Notes under the pieces: model-generated | What the model was told of the DNA's origin: nothing | Seen by the model: only the letters and a program-made list of their open reading frames with translations | Database searches by the model: none | Assembly (NCBI RefSeq): GCF_002929305.1 | Contig: NZ_PJIO01000011.1 | Location: 1 to 64,000, forward strand | Origin: Arthrobacter sp. GMC3 | Lineage (GTDB): Bacteria > Actinomycetota > Actinomycetes > Actinomycetales > Micrococcaceae | Direction: 5' to 3' | Length of the DNA: 64,000 bases | Made by a program: the position numbers and the translations under genes | Part shown: positions 1-8,139 of the stretch, piece after piece | How the letters are laid out: every line of letters starts with the position of its first letter | Position numbering within the stretch: position 1 is the first letter of the stretch

Positions 1-243
1 GAGTTCGAAGCCGACCTCATCAGCATGCGCACCCGCGAAGGAATGAAAGTCGCCAAGGCCAACGGCCGACTCCGGGGGAAACAGCCAAAACTCACCGTGA
101 AACAGGAAGCTCACCTCCTCGAACTGCACGACGCCGGCAAACACACCATGGCCGAAATGGCCAAACTCTTCTCCATCAGCCGATCCACCATCTACCGGGC
201 CGTTGAACGCGGCCAACGCAGCGGCAACGGCGAGAAGCAATAG
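1..243 (+). CDS. Serine recombinase (resolvase/invertase family), C-terminal part, cut by window edge
   Basis: The frame is open from base 1 and stops at 241-243, so only about 80 C-terminal residues are visible. The run EADLISMRTREGMKVAKANG, followed by GRLRGKQPKLT, is typical of the linker after the catalytic domain of small serine recombinases. The end (AEMAKLFSISRSTIYRAVER) is the resolvase helix-turn-helix that binds the recombination site. The catalytic serine would lie outside the window. Such proteins usually belong to transposons, invertible segments or plasmids. No inverted repeat or partner gene is visible downstream, so the type of element cannot be decided. Intactness is unknown. 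Confidence 0.8.
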   Translation, partial: EFEADLISMRTREGMKVAKANGRLRGKQPKLTVKQEAHLLELHDAGKHTMAEMAKLFSISRSTIYRAVERGQRSGNGEKQ

Positions 244-578
244 TTACCCAAGAACGGTCATACAGGAAATTCGTCAAGATTTCGCGCTCAATACTGACCT
301 GCACAAGTACGCGAATAAGCCGGATGGCGCCGAGGAACATCAAACAGACCAAGGCCTGCCAATTGGCAGATCGCGAATCGTTTTCATCTCTTGAGGACGC
401 GACTTTAAGAACCTGACGTGCGCCAATACAGCGTCCCCTATTTAAGGCTACAGATAAGAAGGAGAAGGAAAGCCGCGCGGATCGGTGTCCGGGGCCAGCG
501 GTGCCGCCAGATCCATACCAAACATGCAACCACCGCCTAGAACAAGTATTCGAATTCAAAGCTTAGCACCACCCGCGC
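244..578. other. Intergenic region with no recognisable gene
   Basis: These 335 bases separate the recombinase end from the convergent PucR-type regulator. Short open frames exist on both strands, including one of 127 codons on the minus strand that overlaps the recombinase. Their translations resemble no known family and they lack a convincing ribosome-binding site. No tRNA, terminator hairpin or insertion-sequence end was recognised. It may be decayed mobile-element DNA, but that is only an inference from its neighbour. Confidence 0.4.
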
Positions 579-2237
579 TTAGCGGCCGGGCTTTGGCCCC
601 AAATCCATCATGGTAAGCCGCAACCACAACCAGAGGCGCAGCTGCGGATCGTCAAGGTCCACACCAAAGTCCTTGATCAGGCGCGCCAGCCGGTAGCGAA
701 CGGTGTTGTTGTGTACATGGAGACTGCCGGCCATGGAGGAGATGCTGCCATTGCTGGCAAAGTATGCCCGCAAGGTGTCCAGGTATTCGCTCTCCTGTTC
801 GGCGTCGTGGCTTTGAATCCTGGCGATGACGTCGTGTTCAGCCATGCCATGTTCGTCAATAAACGCCCCGATTTTCAAAAGATCCAGGGGAATCTTGTGG
901 TCCTCATAGAGCGCCACCGCCGGTGTCGCCTTGCCACTGCGGACCCCAACGGCAGACTGCTGGTTGAGCAGAAATTGCAGCGTTTCCAACGCTTCCGCCC
1001 TGGAACCCGGCAGCGACTCCACGGTGGGCGCAACCCCACCCACGGCGGCAATCAGGGGAAAACCGCTGATGGTGTGCGCGTAGGCACCAATTTCGGCAAT
1101 CACCCTCCTATGGGAAACCCTGGGCGTATTTCCTTCGCAGGGCAGGAGTGCGTAGACAACAGAGTCGATGAGAGCGCAGTGGCTGTTGTTGAACTGCACA
1201 TTGCAAACAGTTGTAACGAGGTAGAGGAGCTTCTGAATCTCCTGAATCGCTTCCAGGCTCCCGGTTTTGGGCCGGACGATCGAAAAGGCCGCCACAGCCA
1301 ATCCATGAGCGGCATCAAGGCCCAACTGGGCTGCCGCAAACGACGCGTGGGCCGTGTCGTCCAGTAGTGTCCTGATCAAGTCCCCATTCCGGCGCTCCCC
1401 ATAGTCAATGGCGGAGCGCGCGTGAAGCATGTGCAATCCCGCCAATGGCGCCATCTTGTCAAGGGCCCGGAGGGCGGCATCACGCATTTCCTCACCTGGA
1501 TCAATGATCCAGATGGATCCAAGGAGCTCATCCCCCGCCCGAACGGCGAGCGCCAGCCTTGCCATCTCATCGCGAACAGCGGGAATGAGAATGGCGCCCG
1601 GGGAGTCATAGGCAGCCTTGAAATCGGGATCGAACGCCGGCGCTTTGGTTTCCTCCAGCGACAAGGTGGTGACCCTGCGAAGTTCGTCAATGGCTTGACC
1701 CGGAAGCGTCGAATAGCCAAGCACCCGGCCCAGCGGATCCACGATACTCACTGCACCGTTGGTGATGGCGGCCGCCGCATTGGCGAAGGCGTACAGGTCC
1801 CCGAGCCGGACTCCGGAAACAGCATCCGCACCAGCACCCACCACCGACGCCCTGGCCAGGGCCACCAACCGCGTCCAATCGGCACCATCCGGAGCCACCA
1901 GCAGAGCCACCCCATGCCGCGCGGCCGTGGCGTGTATCCGTTCCACGGGAACGCCGTGGGCTTTGGTAATGACGGCCGCTGCGCTACCGCTTGATGCCCG
2001 CTCCAAGAGGTCTTCAAATTCCACCGAATCGCAGCTGAGCCCGACAGCCAAAATGATGCGATCCTCAACCCCCGCCCATTCGCCAAGGGGGTCGTACATC
2101 ACGATGTCGGATACCCGGTGAGCGAGCTTGTCGGGGTCGGGACTGGCGACCACAAGATCTGCTTGCATCAGCTGGATGCAATCGGCGAGGCGGACAATGA
2201 CCGGCTGAACACCAACATTCTTACTCTCGTTCTCCAT
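579..2237 (-). CDS. PucR/CdaR-family transcriptional regulator
   Basis: This 552-residue protein has the layout of PucR regulators: an N-terminal PucR-like ligand-sensing domain (about residues 10-140), a middle GGDEF-like CdaR region, and a C-terminal helix-turn-helix (SISSMAGSLHVHNNTVRYRL, around 490-530). The family controls purine, glycolate, sugar-acid and amino-acid catabolism, often by activating a neighbouring operon on ligand binding. It is divergent from the hydroxy-acid oxidase/ABC/RidA operon across a 126-base gap, so it is the obvious candidate regulator of that operon. The ligand cannot be read from sequence. The ATG start is preceded by a weak AGG-containing site. Confidence 0.85.
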   Translation of the reverse strand: MENESKNVGVQPVIVRLADCIQLMQADLVVASPDPDKLAHRVSDIVMYDPLGEWAGVEDRIILAVGLSCDSVEFEDLLERASSGSAAAVITKAHGVPVERIHATAARHGVALLVAPDGADWTRLVALARASVVGAGADAVSGVRLGDLYAFANAAAAITNGAVSIVDPLGRVLGYSTLPGQAIDELRRVTTLSLEETKAPAFDPDFKAAYDSPGAILIPAVRDEMARLALAVRAGDELLGSIWIIDPGEEMRDAALRALDKMAPLAGLHMLHARSAIDYGERRNGDLIRTLLDDTAHASFAAAQLGLDAAHGLAVAAFSIVRPKTGSLEAIQEIQKLLYLVTTVCNVQFNNSHCALIDSVVYALLPCEGNTPRVSHRRVIAEIGAYAHTISGFPLIAAVGGVAPTVESLPGSRAEALETLQFLLNQQSAVGVRSGKATPAVALYEDHKIPLDLLKIGAFIDEHGMAEHDVIARIQSHDAEQESEYLDTLRAYFASNGSISSMAGSLHVHNNTVRYRLARLIKDFGVDLDDPQLRLWLWLRLTMMDLGPKPGR

Positions 2238-2363
2238 GCCTGGACGTTATCACAGTAAGACTTGAGAAGTTTTGGAAGAATTCACATGTAGTTCAAAAGA
2301 GATCCACGTCACTATTGAGGTAAGGAAGTAAGAAGTTCTCCAGCAGAAGTTAGAAGGCACCGC
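2238..2363. promoter_or_regulatory. Divergent control region with three AGAAGTT direct repeats
   Basis: This is the only non-coding DNA between the PucR-type regulator and the oxidase operon, so it must carry both promoters. The heptamer AGAAGTT occurs three times on the plus strand (2265-2271, 2331-2337, 2345-2351). The last two are spaced 14 bases apart and lie just before the oxidase start at 2364. Repeated heptamers could be binding sites for the regulator. The link is inferred from position only. A weak GAAGG Shine-Dalgarno precedes the oxidase ATG. Confidence 0.35.
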
Positions 2364-3659
2364 ATGAAATTCAAGGACATCACGGCCCTGGCCTCGATTC
2401 AGGGACCGGCCCGCTCGGTGGCAGAACGCCTGGACCGACGTTGCTACAGCGTCGGTGACATGCGGAAGATGGCGGCCAAGCGCCTGCCCAAGAGCATCTT
2501 CGACTACATCGAGGGCGGCGGAGAGGACGAGGCGTCCATGCGGCGCAACATCGCCTCCTACGGCGACTGGTCCTTCATGCCGAAGTGGGGTTCGGTGGAA
2601 AACCTGAGCCTGGCCACCACCATCTTGGGCGGCCCGTCCTCCATGCCGCTGATGCTCTCCCCCACCGGAGGCACCCGGCTTTTCCACCCGCAGGGTGAGA
2701 TTGCCGCGGCCCGTGCCGCGCTGGCCGCGGGCGTTCCCTACGGCCTGGCCCACCTGAGCACCACGCCCATGGAACACGTGGCCGAGGCAACCCCCGGCCT
2801 GCGCCGCTGGTTCAACCTCGAACCCACCAATGACAAGGTCATGTTGCAGGCAGTCCTGGACCGCGTGTCCAACGCCGGCTACGAAGCCCTCATCGTCAAC
2901 ATCGACTGCCGCGACATCGGGCACCGGGAACGCGACTACCACAACGGCTTCACCGCCCCGCCGTCCATCAAGCCCAAAACGGTCATCGAAGGCGCCCTGC
3001 ACCCGCGCTGGGCCCTGGGCTTCCTGGCCAATGACGCCATCGCCTTCCCCAACCTCGACGCCGAGGTCCCCGACGGCCCACTGTCCAGCACCCCGGACAT
3101 GTGGCGAACCCTGCTGGCCGGCGCCTACGAGCCCACCGACTGGAGCGACCTTGAGGAAATCCGCACCCGCTGGAACGGCCCCATCATCCTCAAGGGCTGC
3201 GTGAACCCGAAGGACGCCGCCATTGCGGCAAGCATGGGCTTCGACGCCATCCAGGTCAGCAACCACGGCGGGCGCCAGCTGGACCACATGGCCTCCCCCA
3301 TGGACGTGCTCCCCGACATGGTTGAGGCCCTGGACGGACGCATGGAAATCATTGTCGACGGCGGCATCCGGCGCGGCTCCGACGTCATCAAGGCCCTGGC
3401 CCTGGGCGCCGATGCCTGCGCCATTGGCCGACCGTACCTTTACGGCCTCGCCGCCGCCGGTGAGGCCGGTGTGGCCCACGTCCTGAAGATGTTCTCTCAG
3501 GAGATGACCCGCACCATGGCTCTGTTGGGCGTCACCTCCATTGCGGAATTGCGCCAGGGTGGCCGTGAGCTGATCCGCCACCACAGCGAATCCTTCGTGC
3601 GGCCCCGCCCGACTCAGGCCCAGGCCGAGCTCAACTTCGCAGAATTGGCAGCCCCCTGA
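2364..3659 (+). CDS. FMN-dependent alpha-hydroxy-acid oxidase/dehydrogenase homologue with altered active site
   Basis: The 431-residue protein belongs to the FMN TIM-barrel family of glycolate oxidase, lactate oxidase and LldD, which oxidise L-2-hydroxy acids to 2-keto acids. Visible landmarks are FDYIEGGGEDE (Tyr48, matching plant glycolate oxidase Tyr24), the FMN lysine in IILKG (Lys277), and the catalytic motif SNHGGRQLD (His301, Arg304). One departure stands out: the segment aligned with FQLYV of glycolate oxidase reads FNLEP, so the substrate-contacting Tyr129 is replaced by Glu153. The LTVDTP segment is also altered to VNIDCR. Substrate may therefore be unusual. It is the first gene of an operon with an ABC transporter and RidA, and its TGA overlaps the next ATG. 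Confidence 0.85.
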   Translation: MKFKDITALASIQGPARSVAERLDRRCYSVGDMRKMAAKRLPKSIFDYIEGGGEDEASMRRNIASYGDWSFMPKWGSVENLSLATTILGGPSSMPLMLSPTGGTRLFHPQGEIAAARAALAAGVPYGLAHLSTTPMEHVAEATPGLRRWFNLEPTNDKVMLQAVLDRVSNAGYEALIVNIDCRDIGHRERDYHNGFTAPPSIKPKTVIEGALHPRWALGFLANDAIAFPNLDAEVPDGPLSSTPDMWRTLLAGAYEPTDWSDLEEIRTRWNGPIILKGCVNPKDAAIAASMGFDAIQVSNHGGRQLDHMASPMDVLPDMVEALDGRMEIIVDGGIRRGSDVIKALALGADACAIGRPYLYGLAAAGEAGVAHVLKMFSQEMTRTMALLGVTSIAELRQGGRELIRHHSESFVRPRPTQAQAELNFAELAAP

Positions 3660-4591
3660 TGAAGACCCGGATCCTAACAATTACCAAGGCTAAGGCCGGT
3701 TTCAAGATTCCGGCGGCCGCGGTCGCTGCGGCCCTCCTCCTTTCCGTGACGGCCTGCGGGGGAACGACGGCGACCAACGGCGTTGCCGAACTGGGCTCTA
3801 CTGTCCCCACCATGGCCCTGAACAAGGCGGCCGCCGCGGATCTGCCGGAGTCCATCAAGGCCTCCAAGATCCTGATCGTGGCCATCCCCACCAATGAACC
3901 GCCCACCCAGTTCTACAAGCCAGGAACCCAGGAGATGACCGGGACCAATCCGGACATCGCCCGCCTGGTGGGGCAGGCGTTGGGTGTCAACGTGGAAATC
4001 AAGGTCTCGAACTTCGACTCCATCATCCCCGGCATCGCAGCGGGCCGCTACGACATGACGGTCTCTTCCATGACACCCACCACCCAGCGCATGCAGGTCC
4101 TGGACTTTGTTGACTACATGCAAATGGGCAACTCGATCGCCGTCCCCACCGGAAACCCGCTGGGCATCAAAAACCAGGACGACCTCTGCGGCAAGAAGGT
4201 TGGCCTGTTGACAGGTTCCTACCAGCTCACCGCCAACGTCCCCGACGCCAACGCGACGTGCGTGAAGGAGGGCAAACCGCAGCTGGCCACCAGCGAGTTC
4301 CAGGACACGCGCCAGGCCATCTCCGCGCTCACCAGCGGCCGGCTCGATGCAGTGCTGGCCGACTCCCCCATCATGGACTTTGCCGCCAAGTCCAACCCGA
4401 CCATCGAGATCTCCTCAAAGTATGAGTTCACCCCCGTCGGGATCGGCATGCCGAAGGATTCGGGACTCATCAAGGCCGTCTCCGCCGTCATGGTCGACAT
4501 CGTCAAGAGCGATTCCTACAAAGCAGTACTGAAGAAATACGGCCTTGAAAGCAGTGCCATCACCGATCCCCGCGTCAACTTCGCCCAATAG
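3659..4591 (+). CDS. Polar amino-acid-type ABC transporter substrate-binding lipoprotein
   Basis: This 310-residue protein starts with a basic, hydrophobic signal ending in the lipobox VTAC (Cys33), so it should be a lipid-anchored extracellular binding protein. The body matches family 3 solute-binding proteins: a GTNPDIARLVGQALG-type lobe 1 and SNFDSIIPGIAAGRYDM, as in glutamine/histidine/arginine binding proteins. The start overlaps the oxidase stop (TGATG), which indicates translational coupling. Together with the permease and ATPase downstream it forms a complete importer. The oxidase and RidA neighbours suggest that the ligand is a hydroxy or amino acid that is then oxidised. That is inference. 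Confidence 0.88.
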   Translation: MKTRILTITKAKAGFKIPAAAVAAALLLSVTACGGTTATNGVAELGSTVPTMALNKAAAADLPESIKASKILIVAIPTNEPPTQFYKPGTQEMTGTNPDIARLVGQALGVNVEIKVSNFDSIIPGIAAGRYDMTVSSMTPTTQRMQVLDFVDYMQMGNSIAVPTGNPLGIKNQDDLCGKKVGLLTGSYQLTANVPDANATCVKEGKPQLATSEFQDTRQAISALTSGRLDAVLADSPIMDFAAKSNPTIEISSKYEFTPVGIGMPKDSGLIKAVSAVMVDIVKSDSYKAVLKKYGLESSAITDPRVNFAQ

Positions 4592-4603
4592 GAGGTGAAC
4601 ACC

Positions 4604-5530
4604 ATGCAGCAGCAACAACCCACAGCGGTCCCCCTCATAGAGACTCCCGCACCCGCATCCGGTGATTCTGTTCCGGTGGTGCCCCTGCGGCATCCGGTCC
4701 GAAACGCCATCGCCGTCGTCATCGTCATCCTGGCGGCCAGCGCCGCCTGGAATGTGGCAACAAACCAGCGTTACCACTGGGACGTCGTGGTCTCCTTCTT
4801 GTTCTCACCGCAGATCCTCACCGGTGCGGCGCTGACGCTGATGCTCACGGTGGTCTCCATGACCGTCGGCATCGGTCTTGGCACGGTCCTGGCCATCATG
4901 CGCCTTTCGACCAACCCGATCCTGCACACCCTCAGCCGGGCCTACATTTGGTTCTTCCGCGGCACCCCGCTGCTGGTCCAGCTGATCTTTTGGTACAACA
5001 TCGCCGCCCTTTACCCGGTGATCGCCCTGGGACTCCCGTTCGGCGGCCCGTCCCTGGTGATCGGTTCGGCCAACGTACTGATTTCCCCGCTCGGGGCAGC
5101 CCTGCTGGGCCTGGCCCTCAATGAGGCCGCGTACATGGCCGAGATCATCCGCAGCGGCATCAACTCCGTGGACAAGGGCCAGTACGACGCCGCCCGGGCC
5201 CTGGGCATGAACCGCGCCAAACTGATGACCCGGGTGGTACTGCCCCAAGCCATGCGCGTGGTCCTGCCGCCCACCGGCAACCAGGTCATCTCGATGCTCA
5301 AGGGCACGTCCCTGGTCAGCGTGCTGGCCATCTCCGATCTGCTGTACTCGGCCCAGATCATCTACTCCAACAACTACCAGACCATCCCGCTACTCATTGT
5401 GGCCAGCCTCTGGTACCTGCTCATGACAACGGTCCTGAGCTACTTCCAAACCAAACTCGAGCGACGCTACGGACGCGGCTTTGACACGGCAACCCGTCGA
5501 GTCCTCCGGCCCAAGAGAAGGAAAGCATAA
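4604..5530 (+). CDS. Polar amino-acid ABC transporter permease (HisM/GlnP type)
   Basis: The protein has about 308 residues with an unusually long N-terminal cytoplasmic and first-membrane segment (around residues 30-50) before the usual permease core. The EAA-loop signature is present in [22 protein letters not shown], and [13 protein letters not shown] follows it, as in HisMQ/GlnP proteins. An in-frame GTG lies at 4595, but the GGAGG Shine-Dalgarno (4591-4595) overlaps it and sits 8 bases before the ATG at 4604, so 4604 is preferred. Only one permease gene is present, so a homodimeric channel is expected. It overlaps the ATPase gene by one base. Confidence 0.88.
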   Translation: MQQQQPTAVPLIETPAPASGDSVPVVPLRHPVRNAIAVVIVILAASAAWNVATNQRYHWDVVVSFLFSPQILTGAALTLMLTVVSMTVGIGLGTVLAIMRLSTNPILHTLSRAYIWFFRGTPLLVQLIFWYNIAALYPVIALGLPFGGPSLVIGSANVLISPLGAALLGLALNEAAYMAEIIRSGINSVDKGQYDAARALGMNRAKLMTRVVLPQAMRVVLPPTGNQVISMLKGTSLVSVLAISDLLYSAQIIYSNNYQTIPLLIVASLWYLLMTTVLSYFQTKLERRYGRGFDTATRRVLRPKRRKA

Positions 5531-6297
5531 TGTCAACGGTGATGGTGGAAGCCCAAGGGGTCCGCAAAAACTACGGTGCCATTGAAATTCTCAAGGGCAT
5601 CGACATGAGAATCGAACAAGGCACGGTGACCTGCCTGATCGGTCCGTCCGGTTCCGGCAAGACCACGTTCCTGCGCTGCATCAACCACCTGGAAAAGATC
5701 AACGCTGGCCGGTTGTATGTGGACCAGCAGCTGGTGGGATACACCGAACGCAACGGCAAGCTGTATGAGAAGAAGGAAAGCCAGACCGCCAAGTCCCGCC
5801 TGACGGCCGGCATGGTGTTCCAGCGTTTCAACCTGTTCCCACACATGACGGTCATGGAAAACGTCATTGAGGCACCCGTCCACGTGCTGGGCCGCCCCAA
5901 GAAGGACGTCATCGCCGAAGCCCAGGTCCTGTTGGACCGGGTGGGGCTGGGCGATCGCGGCCACTCCTACCCTCAGGACCTCTCCGGTGGCCAGCAGCAG
6001 CGCATCGCCATTGCCCGCGCCTTGGCTATGAAGCCCAAGCTGATGCTCTTCGATGAGCCCACTTCCGCACTTGACCCCGAGAACGTGGGCGAAGTACTCG
6101 AGGTCATGAAGGATCTGGCTGCCGAAGGCATGACCATGGTGGTTGTCACGCACGAGCTGGCCTTCGCCAAGCAGGTCGCCGACCAGGTGGTCTTCATGGA
6201 CTTGGGCGTCGTGGTTGAAACTGGCCCGCCCTCCGAGGTCCTGGACGCCCCCCAGCATGAGCGCACCAAGGCGTTCCTGTCCAAAGTTCTTACGTAA
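5530..6297 (+). CDS. Polar amino-acid ABC transporter ATP-binding protein (GlnQ/HisP type)
   Basis: This 255-residue ATPase powers the importer encoded just upstream. All nucleotide-binding motifs are intact: Walker [10 protein letters not shown] (near residue 38), signature LSGGQQQR, Walker [13 protein letters not shown], and the H-loop VVVTHE. The insert [21 protein letters not shown] between Walker A and the Q-loop is characteristic of HisP-type ATPases. It is coupled to the permease gene by a one-base overlap and followed 10 bases later by the RidA gene. Confidence 0.92.
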   Translation: MSTVMVEAQGVRKNYGAIEILKGIDMRIEQGTVTCLIGPSGSGKTTFLRCINHLEKINAGRLYVDQQLVGYTERNGKLYEKKESQTAKSRLTAGMVFQRFNLFPHMTVMENVIEAPVHVLGRPKKDVIAEAQVLLDRVGLGDRGHSYPQDLSGGQQQRIAIARALAMKPKLMLFDEPTSALDPENVGEVLEVMKDLAAEGMTMVVVTHELAFAKQVADQVVFMDLGVVVETGPPSEVLDAPQHERTKAFLSKVLT

Positions 6298-6307
6298 AAG
6301 GAAAAAC

Positions 6308-6688
6308 ATGCTCAAGACGCAAATCATCACCGACAAGGCCCCTGTTCCCGCAGGCCCGTATTCCCAGGCAATCGCCGCCAACGGTTTCCTCTACACGGCC
6401 GGCCAGACGCCCCACCATCCCGTCACCGACGACACCGTGGGCGAGACGATCGGCGAGCAGACCAGGCAGGCCATGGAAAACCTGGCGGCCGTTTTGGCCG
6501 CACACGGTTTGGACTTCTCCCACGTAGTCAAGGCCACCGTTCACCTGCAGGAGCCCGGCCGGGACTTTGACGGCTTCAACGCCGTCTACAAGGAGTTCGT
6601 GAGCACCCCCTACCCGGCACGCACCACAGTGGGCTCATTCCTCGGGGACTTCCTAGTCGAGATCGACGCCGTGGCGGTCATTCCCTAG
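6308..6688 (+). CDS. RidA/YjgF-family enamine/imine deaminase
   Basis: The 126-residue protein matches the RidA family, which hydrolyses reactive enamines and imines released by amino-acid-metabolising enzymes. Family landmarks are AGPYSQAI near the N-terminus, TAGQTP, and the segment YPARTTVG whose arginine corresponds to the catalytic arginine of RidA. The frame is open further upstream inside the ATPase gene, but the ATG at 6308 has an AAAAGGAAAA site directly before it and gives a standard-length protein. Its place at the end of the oxidase/transporter operon suggests that the pathway produces an imine intermediate. Confidence 0.9.
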   Translation: MLKTQIITDKAPVPAGPYSQAIAANGFLYTAGQTPHHPVTDDTVGETIGEQTRQAMENLAAVLAAHGLDFSHVVKATVHLQEPGRDFDGFNAVYKEFVSTPYPARTTVGSFLGDFLVEIDAVAVIP

Positions 6689-6705
6689 TCAGAACAAGTT
6701 AGTTG

Positions 6706-6745
6706 CTGCCCTGCATGACGCGTCCTCACGCGCTATGCAGGGCAG
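6706..6745 (+). terminator. Hairpin after the oxidase/ABC/RidA operon
   Basis: CTGCCCTGCAT (6706-6716) pairs perfectly with ATGCAGGGCAG (6735-6745), and CGCG (6719-6722) with CGCG (6729-6732) extends the stem. It lies 18 bases after the RidA stop. Only a short T-run follows, so it may terminate weakly or protect the 3' end. Confidence 0.5.
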
Positions 6746-6785
6746 AGCTGTTTCCGCCTCAGCGCAGGAGTGCTTGGATGGAGAT

Positions 6786-7280
6786 ATGTCCATCCTCATT
6801 GTCCTGCGCGGAAATTCCGGTTCGGGAAAGAGCGCCGTGGCGAGGGCGCTCCAACAGGAACTGGATGCTGCCTGGATCGAGCAGGACTACTTTCGCCGGG
6901 TGGTCCTCGGGGAAACCGGTAACTATTCGCCGCTGAGCATTGAGCTCATTGAACACGCCGCATCGCTGACGCTGAGCCGTGGGCGCACGGTCATCCTGGA
7001 CGGCATGTTCAACGCCTCAACGTACAGCGAACCGCTTGTGCGGCTCCGCGACGGGCACCCCGGACCCAGCCTGTTTTACGCCTACGACCTCACACTCGAG
7101 GAAACCCTGCTCCGCCACCAAAGCCGCCCGCACAAGGCCGCCGACTTCGGCGAAAAAGAGATGCGCGGCTGGTACCGCGGCTGGAACCCGCTGCTCGGGA
7201 TTGCGGAGGTGCGGATCCTGGCCACGGAATCCCTTCAGGCAACAGTCCTGCGGGTGCTCGCCGACGTCGGACTTCCCTAG
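6786..7280 (+). CDS. P-loop ATP-binding protein, kinase-like
   Basis: This 164-residue protein begins with a Walker A loop (VLRGNSGSGKSAVARAL) right after the start, followed by an aspartate-containing segment (WIEQDYFRR) and HQSRPHKAADF. The fold fits small nucleoside/antibiotic-phosphotransferase or zeta-toxin-like kinases (AAA_33). The substrate is unknown. The ATG at 6786 places the P-loop at the N-terminus as usual for the family. A TTG at 6774, close to an AGGAG at 6766-6770, is an alternative start. No antitoxin-like partner is adjacent, so a toxin role is not supported. Confidence 0.75.
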   Translation: MSILIVLRGNSGSGKSAVARALQQELDAAWIEQDYFRRVVLGETGNYSPLSIELIEHAASLTLSRGRTVILDGMFNASTYSEPLVRLRDGHPGPSLFYAYDLTLEETLLRHQSRPHKAADFGEKEMRGWYRGWNPLLGIAEVRILATESLQATVLRVLADVGLP

Positions 7281-7292
7281 TTCCGGCGCGAG

Positions 7293-7352
7293 AACGGCGC
7301 CAACGCGCACCGACGGCGTATCTTCTCAGGCGTTTGGCGAGTTGACGCCGTT
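7293..7352. terminator. Inverted repeat between convergent genes
   Basis: AACGGCGCCAAC (7293-7304) and GTTGACGCCGTT (7341-7352) form a 12-base stem with one mismatch between the convergent kinase-like and ferritin-like genes. A TTTT run follows on the plus strand, so it may terminate the kinase-like gene. Confidence 0.4.
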
Positions 7353-7369
7353 TTCAGGAGGAAAGAAGG

Positions 7370-8074
7370 CTAGGCGGTGAGGCCCAGCTGGCTCATGCGC
7401 CGGGAGTGGCTGCGTGTCAGGGATGAAAGAATCGCCGAAACCTCGGCCTCAGCACTCTCCTGTGTCCCGTCGGGGCTCAGGCCCACCAGGAAACTGTGCT
7501 GGGCGCCAATCCTTTGCGCCTGAGCCAGGGCCTCACCCACCAGGCGCCGCCCCCACAGTGCCAGCCGGGAGGAAAGCCGGGGGTCCTCCCCCAGCATGGC
7601 CTTCAAGCGTTCCTGCAACAGCGCCCGCTGGTGGTCACTGGTGCGGACCTGCGCAATGATCTCGCGCGTTTCCAGGTCCAAATGTTCACAGATGGCGGCA
7701 TAGAAGTCCTCCGTGATGGCGTCAACCACATACGCCTTCATCAGGGACTCATGCCAATCCGCCGGCCGCGTACGCTCATGGAACGCATCCACGATCCGCT
7801 GGAACGGCAACATGGCCAATTCCGGGTCCATCCCCATTGCTTCCAAACGTGCACAGATGACCTCAAAGTGGCCAAATTCTGCCACCGCCATTTTGCCCAC
7901 CACGGCACGGTCGCGCAGCGTGGGCGAATAGCGGGCATCGGAGGAAAGCCGCTCAAATGCGGACAACTCCCCATAGGCAATACTGCCCAGCAGGTCAACA
8001 ACAAACTTGTCATAGCGGGCGCTGAACTCGCCGGCCGAAACTGAATCGTCGGGCTCGGAAGAGGGAATACTCAT
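7370..8074 (-). CDS. Ferritin-like fold protein (MiaE-like domain)
   Basis: The 234-residue protein is helical and carries paired Glu/His positions expected of a ferritin-like di-iron four-helix bundle: YGELSAFERLS, AVAEFGHFEVICARLE and the central DAITEDFYAAICEHLDLET. It resembles the actinobacterial MiaE-related family, related to a tRNA hydroxylase. The true reaction of this branch has not been established as far as I know. It is divergent from the RNB ribonuclease gene and near a DEAD-box helicase, which fits an RNA-related role. That link is inference. Confidence 0.75.
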   Translation of the reverse strand: MSIPSSEPDDSVSAGEFSARYDKFVVDLLGSIAYGELSAFERLSSDARYSPTLRDRAVVGKMAVAEFGHFEVICARLEAMGMDPELAMLPFQRIVDAFHERTRPADWHESLMKAYVVDAITEDFYAAICEHLDLETREIIAQVRTSDHQRALLQERLKAMLGEDPRLSSRLALWGRRLVGEALAQAQRIGAQHSFLVGLSPDGTQESAEAEVSAILSSLTRSHSRRMSQLGLTA

Positions 8075-8139
8075 ACGCTCAAGGGTAATGCGTGCCGCGC
8101 CGCCCTTGCTCCGTTCAGGGAATCGTTTACGCTGAATCC

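Noticed and set aside
176..559. 127-codon minus-strand frame overlapping the recombinase end
   Set aside because: No family similarity, no ribosome-binding site, and half of it is antisense to the recombinase.
2250..3680. 476-codon open frame on the minus strand opposite the oxidase gene
   Set aside because: Gly/Val/His-rich translation without family similarity, fully antisense to a gene with intact catalytic motifs. Typical third-position GC artefact.
6786..7280. Zeta-toxin/antitoxin system
   Set aside because: The P-loop fits many small kinases, and no antitoxin-sized partner gene is adjacent or overlapping.
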